Part shown: one piece after another, positions 58,188-64,000 of the stretch
Position numbering within the stretch: position 1 is the stretch's first letter
Layout of the letters: each line of letters begins with the position of its first letter
Assembly (NCBI GenBank): GCA_009599575.1
Contig: VWND01000078.1
Location: 1 to 64,000 of the forward strand
Length of the DNA: 64,000 nucleotides
Direction of reading: 5' to 3'
Source: Blumeriella jaapii
Taxonomy: Eukaryota; Ascomycota; Leotiomycetes; Helotiales; Drepanopezizaceae
Program-made: the position numbers and the translations under genes
Notes under the pieces: generated by a model
Databases searched by the model: none
The model's input: only the letters and a program-made list of their open reading frames with translations
Told to the model about the DNA's origin: nothing

Positions 58188-59428
58188 ATGCAAATCCCAA
58201 ATAAAACTGAAATAATATCTTCCGATATATCTGAATTAATTATTTTTCCGTATAATTCAATTTTATTTGTTATTGTTTCCAGCTTATTTTTTTTACTAGT
58301 TTCATCAGATCTCGAGTTTATTATTATATTAACAGCTAAAAAACCTATATCACTTTTTTATTTTGCAATTAAATTATAATACGAAAAAAACTCGATATTC
58401 CGGACGGTATATAAACAGCTTCGACAGCTTTTTTTTATAGCCCAAAACGTTATTTTCAAACAAAAAAATATATTGAAACTGCTTTTTAAAATAAACACTC
58501 TGAAAAAAACAGTTGCGTGTCCACCTTTTATTATTGCGTTTATTAAAACGACCGATTACTATCGTATTAAAAAAACAGGCTATATTAAAAAAAAACAGAA
58601 AAGCAAAACCGGGCGTATACGAATAATTAAAAAAAACGTAGTATTATTAATATAATTCAATAGATTTAATCGCTTATTTAATGCGAGCGAGTATTATTAT
58701 AAATAAAATGCATCTGAGTATAACCTAGTATATTAATAAATTTTATGAGTTTTATTATTTTAAAGCTTAAAGTATATTTGTATTAACGACTTCCGGAGAT
58801 TTTACCCGAAGTTTAAACGATAATATCCTTTTGCTAAAAAATATCGTTAAATTAATAAGCTTTATAAATAGCTTTTCCAAAAGTCGTATTACGTTTATTA
58901 AACGTGAACATCGATCGAAACTTTTTACTGTTATCGAAAATATTATTTTTATTATAATAAAAATAGCTTTTCGAAAAAAAAAATACCCGATAATATTAAC
59001 ATTTATTTAAAAAATCAAAAGCTTTTTATTTTTAGTAAAACGTTCGAAATTGTTCCGAAGCAGATTGCATACCGAAGCGTTGTTATAATCCTTTAGAAGT
59101 TTAATAATACAAAAAAAACTGATATCCATATAAATAGATTTTTTATTAAACATATTATCGGATTGAATCGAGCTATTATAATAAAAGTCCGGAAAATTTA
59201 TCTTTTACGAGCCGAATTAAAAATCGGTATTTACGGTCGGAAATATTTCGAAAAATTTGCTAGCTTTTAATATTGTATATCTGTCCCGTTTATTTTGTTT
59301 ATAAACGATTTCGAAATATATCGCAACAATTATAAAGCTATTAAAAGGTTTTATATCACACCGGCGAATCTAACCTTCGAAAAAAACGCCGAAAGTCTGA
59401 TAATAATTTCATTTTTATCCTAAAGCTA
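58188..59428 (+). pseudogene. degenerate ORF, possible large DNA-transposon transposase
   Basis: A plus frame broken by stops: MQIPNKTEIISSDISELIIF (58188 on), ATVACPPF-like PPFIIAFIKTTDYYRIKKTG (about 58518-58575), KTGRIRIIKKNVVLLI (about 58605-58652), then FRRFYPKFKR and, near 59280-59390, VPFILFINDFEIYRN followed by YKAIKRFYITPANLTFE. That last pattern (P-F-x-L-F-x-D-D-F-x-x-Y-R-N, then Y-x-x-x-x-x-F-Y-x-x-P-A-x-L) reminds me of the transposase-like ORFs of large fungal DNA elements of the Plavaka/KDZ kind, but I cannot verify it. Cut at TA (59427-59428) by S5. Confidence 0.3.
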
Positions 59429-59815
59429 CCGTACGGCTTATCTAGGGTCGGATCACAACCGATTATACCCGGTTGCAAAACCGGGTATACACCGATTATA
59501 ATCGGTTTTAAAACCGGGTATACACCGATTATAATCGGTTTCAAAACCGATTATATACACCGATTATAATCGATTATACACCGATTATAACCGATTTTAA
59601 TTCGATTATAATCGATTATAATCGGTTTGAAAACCGATTATAATCGGTATATAATCGGTTTTAAAACCGGATATAATCGGTTGCTAATCGGTGTTAATAC
59701 CGAAGTGGCGCGGTTTACTTTTACATCGATATAACGATTTAACACCGAGTATAATCGGTATTACCGATTATAATCGGTATTAATACCGATTATATTCGGT
59801 GTTAACACCGAAACA
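59429..59815 (-). repeat. right arm of S5 with palindromic repeats
   Basis: Palindromes of the CCGATTATAATCGG family, then the cgaagtggcgcggtttac block (about 59701-59718) as in the other right arms. Confidence 0.8.
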
Positions 59816-60470
59816 AATTTATACAATTAATTTAAATCGATATTTAATATATACCAAACCTTTCGAATTTAAATTAAAAATCTTATATTAAACTACGTTT
59901 ATTTAATATTATATTTAATAATATTTTCGCTAACACTATCTCGCTGCCATCATCTCGCTGCCACCACCTCGCTGCCACCATCTCGCTGCCACCATTTCGT
60001 CGCTACCACCACTACCACCACCACTACCACCACCACCTCGCTGCCACCACCTCGCTGCCACCACCTCGCTGCCACCACCTCGCTGCCACCACCTCGTCGC
60101 TACCACCACCATCACCACTACTACCACCACCACCTCGCTGCCACCACCTCGCTGCCACCACCTCGCTGCCACCACCTCGCTGCCACCACCTCACTGCTAC
60201 CACTTCGCTGCCACCACCTCGTCGCCATCACCATCACTATCACCACCATTACTACTATCATTATTATTATTATTACCACCATTACTACCACCATCTCGTC
60301 GCTACTATTATTACCACCACCACCTCGCTGCCACCACCTTGCTGCTACCACCTCGCTGCTATCACCTCGCTGCTACCATTTCGCTGCTACCATTTCGTCG
60401 CCACCACCACCACCATTATTATTACCACCACCATCACCATTATTATTATCACTACCTTCCTGCCATTATT

Positions 60471-60565
60471 ATAATTATTCAGTTTATTCGACTGTTCGGC
60501 TATTCGGCTGTTCGGCTGTTCGGCTTTTCGTTGTTTTTTCTAGCAAAATAGTATTAGCGAAATAA
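60471..60565 (-). repeat. central module of S5
   Basis: 8-bp units ggctgttc and ggctattc (about 60491-60528), followed by ctagcaaaatagtattagcg. It marks the change of satellite orientation. Confidence 0.85.
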
Positions 60566-60848
60566 TAATAATAGCAGCGAAGTAATAGTAATAATAATAG
60601 TAGTGGTGGTAATAGTGGTGATAGCGACGAAATGATAGTAGCGAAGTGGTGGCAGCGAAGTAGTAATAGTAATAGTGATAGCGACGAAATAATGGTAGTA
60701 ATAATAATAATGATGGTGGTAATAGTAGTAATAATGATGGTAGTGGTAATAGTGGCGACGAGATGGTAGCAGCGAAGTAATAATAGCAAAATAATAATAG
60801 TAATAGTAATAATAGTAATAATAGTGATAATAATAATAATAGTGATAG

Positions 60849-61115
60849 TGTAAAAGTAGGTAGGAAAACCAGACTGATACGGCCATATGTCGGTGGGTAA
60901 GATAGTCTAGGAAATTTCTAGAAAAGACTGAAGAAAGGAAAAAAAAAATAAGTAAAAGTATAAATTGAACTGCGTGCTTATGATATTATTTAAGGAAGTG
61001 CTTTGCTTTTATACTTGTTAAAGATAGTTAATAGCAGAAGGTTTCGGAAAAGTTTATGCTTCGACTATAATTAAAACTATTAACTTTTATTAATATAAGA
61101 TATTACCGTTTTATA
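60849..61115 (-). repeat. 3' LTR of element D4 (267 bp)
   Basis: The outer (left) end tgtaaaagtagg and its neighbouring 90-100 bp are clean. The inner end is RIP-altered (ccgttttata). Confidence 0.92.
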
Positions 61116-61199
61116 TTCTGTTTTAAATAATATACGTAGTCGTTTTTAATTACGATTAAAAAAAAACATAATTTTAATAAATGCAATTTAATTTATTTT

Positions 61200-64000
61200 A
61201 TATGATTTAAAAACTAATTAATTAAAACCGAATTCGTTAGCTTTATATTTTTTCGGTTTTTTAATCCGTTTAGCCTTTTTGCTATTAGCTTTTGCGAAAA
61301 GATAGCGTTTCGCTTATCGTTTAAATTATTTTGTTTATTTTGCTTTTTTAAAAAATGGCTCGATGAAATGTCAGTCGAAGTGTCGTTTAAATCTACGAAC
61401 GTTTTGATAACTTTTTCGTCGATAATATTATTAAACGTCGCCGCGACGAATGCTTTTTACGATTTTTTTTCGTAAATAATAAATTTCAATTTTTAAACGT
61501 GATTTTACGTTTTGCAAAAAGCGTTGAAAAATCTTATATTAAAATCGTAAAAGTAATCGATTAATTCGTCGTAATTAAAACCGATTAACGCTTTTGCTTC
61601 GCGCAAAACTGATAGGTCGGATTACGGTTGTTTATCGACGAATGCTTTTAAAAAAGCTTCGAAATTTGTAAAAAAAACTATTTTACGGAATAATTCGGAA
61701 ATAATCGTTTGCAATCGAAATTATCGAAAATGTTATAATTGCTTTCGCCGTAATACAAATAGTATTAGATTGCTTATCGGATTGTTGTTTTCGAAATAGT
61801 TTTTGTATTTTTACGTCGTATAATTATTCGAATAAATTAGTATCGCGCCGTCGGTTTTTTGGGTTTTAAATTTAACGAAAACCTTTTGTTTAGTCGAAAA
61901 GCTAATAAAAGTTATTTTATTTTTTATTTCGTAGCTTTCGGTTTCGTAATCCGATAAAATAACCGAAGCCACTGCTTTAAACGCGCTGAAATACAAGGAA
62001 GCTAGGTTTTTCTGAATAGTTTTAGTTAATTTGGCGTCGTAGTATAATTGCAAATAAGTTTCGATTATTTCCGAGTTGTATACGAGTGCAAGCAGAACGT
62101 AATAATCGAAAATGGCGTCGGTAAAGTTTTCGATTTTTTTTTTTTTTTAAAAGTCGGCGATATCGAATTTTATAATTGTAATACGGTCGGGGCCAGCGAG
62201 ATTTAAAACGATTAAAACGTTAAAGTATATTACGAAGCGGCAGTTTTTAAAATTTCGAATAATTAAAACAGCGAAGTAAAAGCCGGGGTGCATTTTAAAA
62301 GCTTATTAAATAAAATTATAAAACATATTAGCGAAAAAAGCTATAGGCGCTTTTTGAGTTTTGATTAGTCGGAAATAATACTTATATATAATTATTTTTT
62401 TTTTTATAAAATATAGCAGTGGCTTGTTTTTTCCGTTGTAAAATTTTACGTAATTAACGAATTCGCAGTTTAGTTTAAATAAACTTTAAAATATATTTTC
62501 GGTTGAAAAACCAAAAAAATCGGCTTTTAAAAATATTTGTTGTTTTTATTTTTTTACGTTTTAATCGAGCTTTATAATCGCGCTGAAAGCTTTAGGGTTT
62601 GCTTTGAAATTTACGTAGCCTAAATAAGTTTTAGTACGCGCTTAAGTAATTTTCGTAATTTTTCGTCGAAATATAAATTGGTTATTAAAATTAATTTCGA
62701 ATACGTCGTAATTTAAATTTTTAATAGCAACGAATCGATTAGCGAGGCCGATAACGTTAATTCTTTTTGTAATTAAATCGCAGTACGCCGCGTAACAGCG
62801 TACGTAAAAATAATAAAATTTATCGTTTTTTTTAGTATTAATATTATTCGTAAAAATAAAATTAAAAAATCGGAGTTTTTTAACGAAAAAAAGCTCGAAT
62901 AAAAACGGATTATTGTTTTTAAAATTTTTTTTTATTTATTCCGGCGTATTATATTTGCAATTTTTCGAAAAAAGTTTAATTTAGTTTTCGTTCGAAGTAA
63001 AAAAAAAAAAGCTGACGGATTTATTTGATTTTTATGTAAAAATATCGAAGTAAAACTTTTGAATCGTTTCGTCGTCGAAAGCGAAAGTTTTAAATAAAAT
63101 AATTTGATTTTATGCTTTTTGCGTAATTTTTTCCGCGATAATTTCGATATTTTTTTTCAAACCTTTTCGGTCGAATTATATAATAGTCGAAATTTTAAAT
63201 GCTTTTATTAAAATCTGAAATATTAGCGGTGTTAGTACGACGTTTTTAAACGCAGCAAGCGTTTTTGGTATTTGCGTATTTAATTTCGAAAAATCAAATT
63301 CAAAATCGTTTAGGTTTTTTTTTTTCGGAATGCCGGCGTTTTTTGAATTTGATTTCGTAAAATCGTCGCGTTTTTTATTAATTAGCTTAAAACTTATAGC
63401 TTGGCGTCGATTTCCGGCCGTTTTTATTCGCGGTGCTTTTTTTGTTAGCGACGCGAATGGTTTTTTTTTTCGAATAAAAAAGATTTCGGAAATGTCGGCG
63501 CGCTTTTTTACGTTTTTTGTTTTTACTTTTTCCGAAATAATTTTTATAAATATAATAGGTTTTTTATATTCGAATAAACGGTTGTTTATTATTACGCTTT
63601 TAATTTCGTTTTCGGATTTGTTTTCGATAGTTAAAAATAAAAGTCGTCGAATTATTTTAGCCGTTTTAAAAATATTAATTACTATTGCGTGTATTTTTTC
63701 GAATTAAACGAAAATAATATTAACTTTTTCGTTTTTTTCGTCGTCGTAGATTTAAAATATCGAAATAGTATCGTTTTTTTCGTTCGGTATAAAAATGCCG
63801 CATTTGGCGACGCTTAGTTTTTTGTTTTAAAAAAAAATTAAATTTAAAATTTCGCAGCCGATTAAAACTTTTTTTGACGATTATATAACGTCGTCGATTA
63901 GTTTGCAAACAGTTGTAAAAAAGTTTGTGAATTTACGGGCTTTTGGGTTGTTGGCTTTTAGAGTTTGCGTTTTAAAAATATAAGCGTTTAGTATTTAAAT
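61200..64000 (-). pseudogene. orf3 of element D4 (partial, degenerate)
   Basis: Third copy of the unidentified frame downstream of pol. Minus frame 62053-61811 reads MQLYYDAKLTKTIQKNLASL, then DYETESYEIKNKITFISFST and TDGAILIYSNNYTT. Minus frame 63908-63720 reads MQTNRRRYIIVKKSF, matching D1 near 23535 in another frame. It runs to the window edge at the point equal to about 23450 of D1. Confidence 0.55.

Larger units (their letters stand above)
59429..60848 (-). mobile_element. S5, satellite-carrying element, cut by D4
   Basis: Reverse orientation like S4: right arm 59429-59815 starting ccgtacggcttatctagggt, AT-rich link to 59930, satellite with long 14-mer runs 59931-60470, central module 60471-60565, second satellite 60566-60848. 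Element D4 entered the second satellite, so the left arm lies beyond the window. TA precedes it at 59427-59428. Confidence 0.85.
60849..64000 (-). mobile_element. Ty3/gypsy element D4, 3' end
   Basis: Minus-strand D copy entering the window from the right: 3' LTR 60849-61115, then the 3' non-coding tail and orf3. Its pol, gag and 5' LTR lie outside. Confidence 0.88.

Noticed and set aside
63330..63707. Plus-strand 125-codon frame beginning MPAFFEFDF
   Set aside because: Antisense of orf3 in D4, equal to minus-strand shadows at 23720-23992 and 34840-35112 in D1 and D2.
1..64000. tRNA, rRNA or other RNA genes
   Set aside because: No cloverleaf-like segment, A/B boxes or rRNA-like conserved stretch was seen by eye on either strand; a covariance-model scan would be needed to be certain.

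Overview
The window looks like a stretch of AT-rich, gene-empty repeat DNA from a filamentous ascomycete fungus. No intact host gene is visible on either strand. Everything recognisable is a transposable element or satellite. Most copies carry the signature of repeat-induced point mutation (RIP): copies differ almost only by C-to-T or G-to-A transitions, CAA and CAG codons have become stops, and TpA is abundant. Fungal origin is inferred from RIP and from the Ty3/gypsy and Tc1/mariner types present; the species cannot be named.

The left half (1-15357) is a stack of Ty3/gypsy elements. It holds the 3' end and 3' LTR of element C (1-977), and element B (978-1627 and 8036-14406). Inside the gag of B sits a complete same-family copy A (1628-8035, 269-bp LTRs, CGCCG target duplication). 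Inside the integrase of B sits a 1361-bp terminal-inverted-repeat element (11492-12852). B itself interrupts a gag remnant of another gypsy element, F (14407-15357).

The middle (15358-53920) is a nested onion. Gypsy element D1 (from 15358) is cut at 25655 by S1, an element carrying a satellite. S1 is cut by a second D copy (D2, 26476-46403), a Tc1/mariner copy (46594-47961) and two further S elements (S2, S4). D2 is cut by gypsy element E (35359-44067, minus strand, ATTGC duplication), and E is cut by S3 (38066-40372). S1 has no visible right end and D1 has no visible 3' end, so a deletion or rearrangement near 53.9 kb is likely.

The right part (53920-64000) holds minisatellites and degenerate AT-rich coding remnants, some possibly from a large DNA transposon. 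It also holds a hardly mutated solo LTR of family C (57040-57453, TACGA duplication), S5 (59429-60848) and the 3' part of a minus-strand D copy (D4) running off the window.

The most novel object is the S element. It is a 2.0-2.5 kb unit flanked by TA, with a conserved left arm, a right arm packed with CCGATTATAATCGG-type palindromes, and a core made of two oppositely oriented blocks of strand-asymmetric satellite. These meet at a central module of 8-bp repeats. A second striking pattern is that RIP damage tapers off over roughly the outer 100-150 bp of nearly every element copy.
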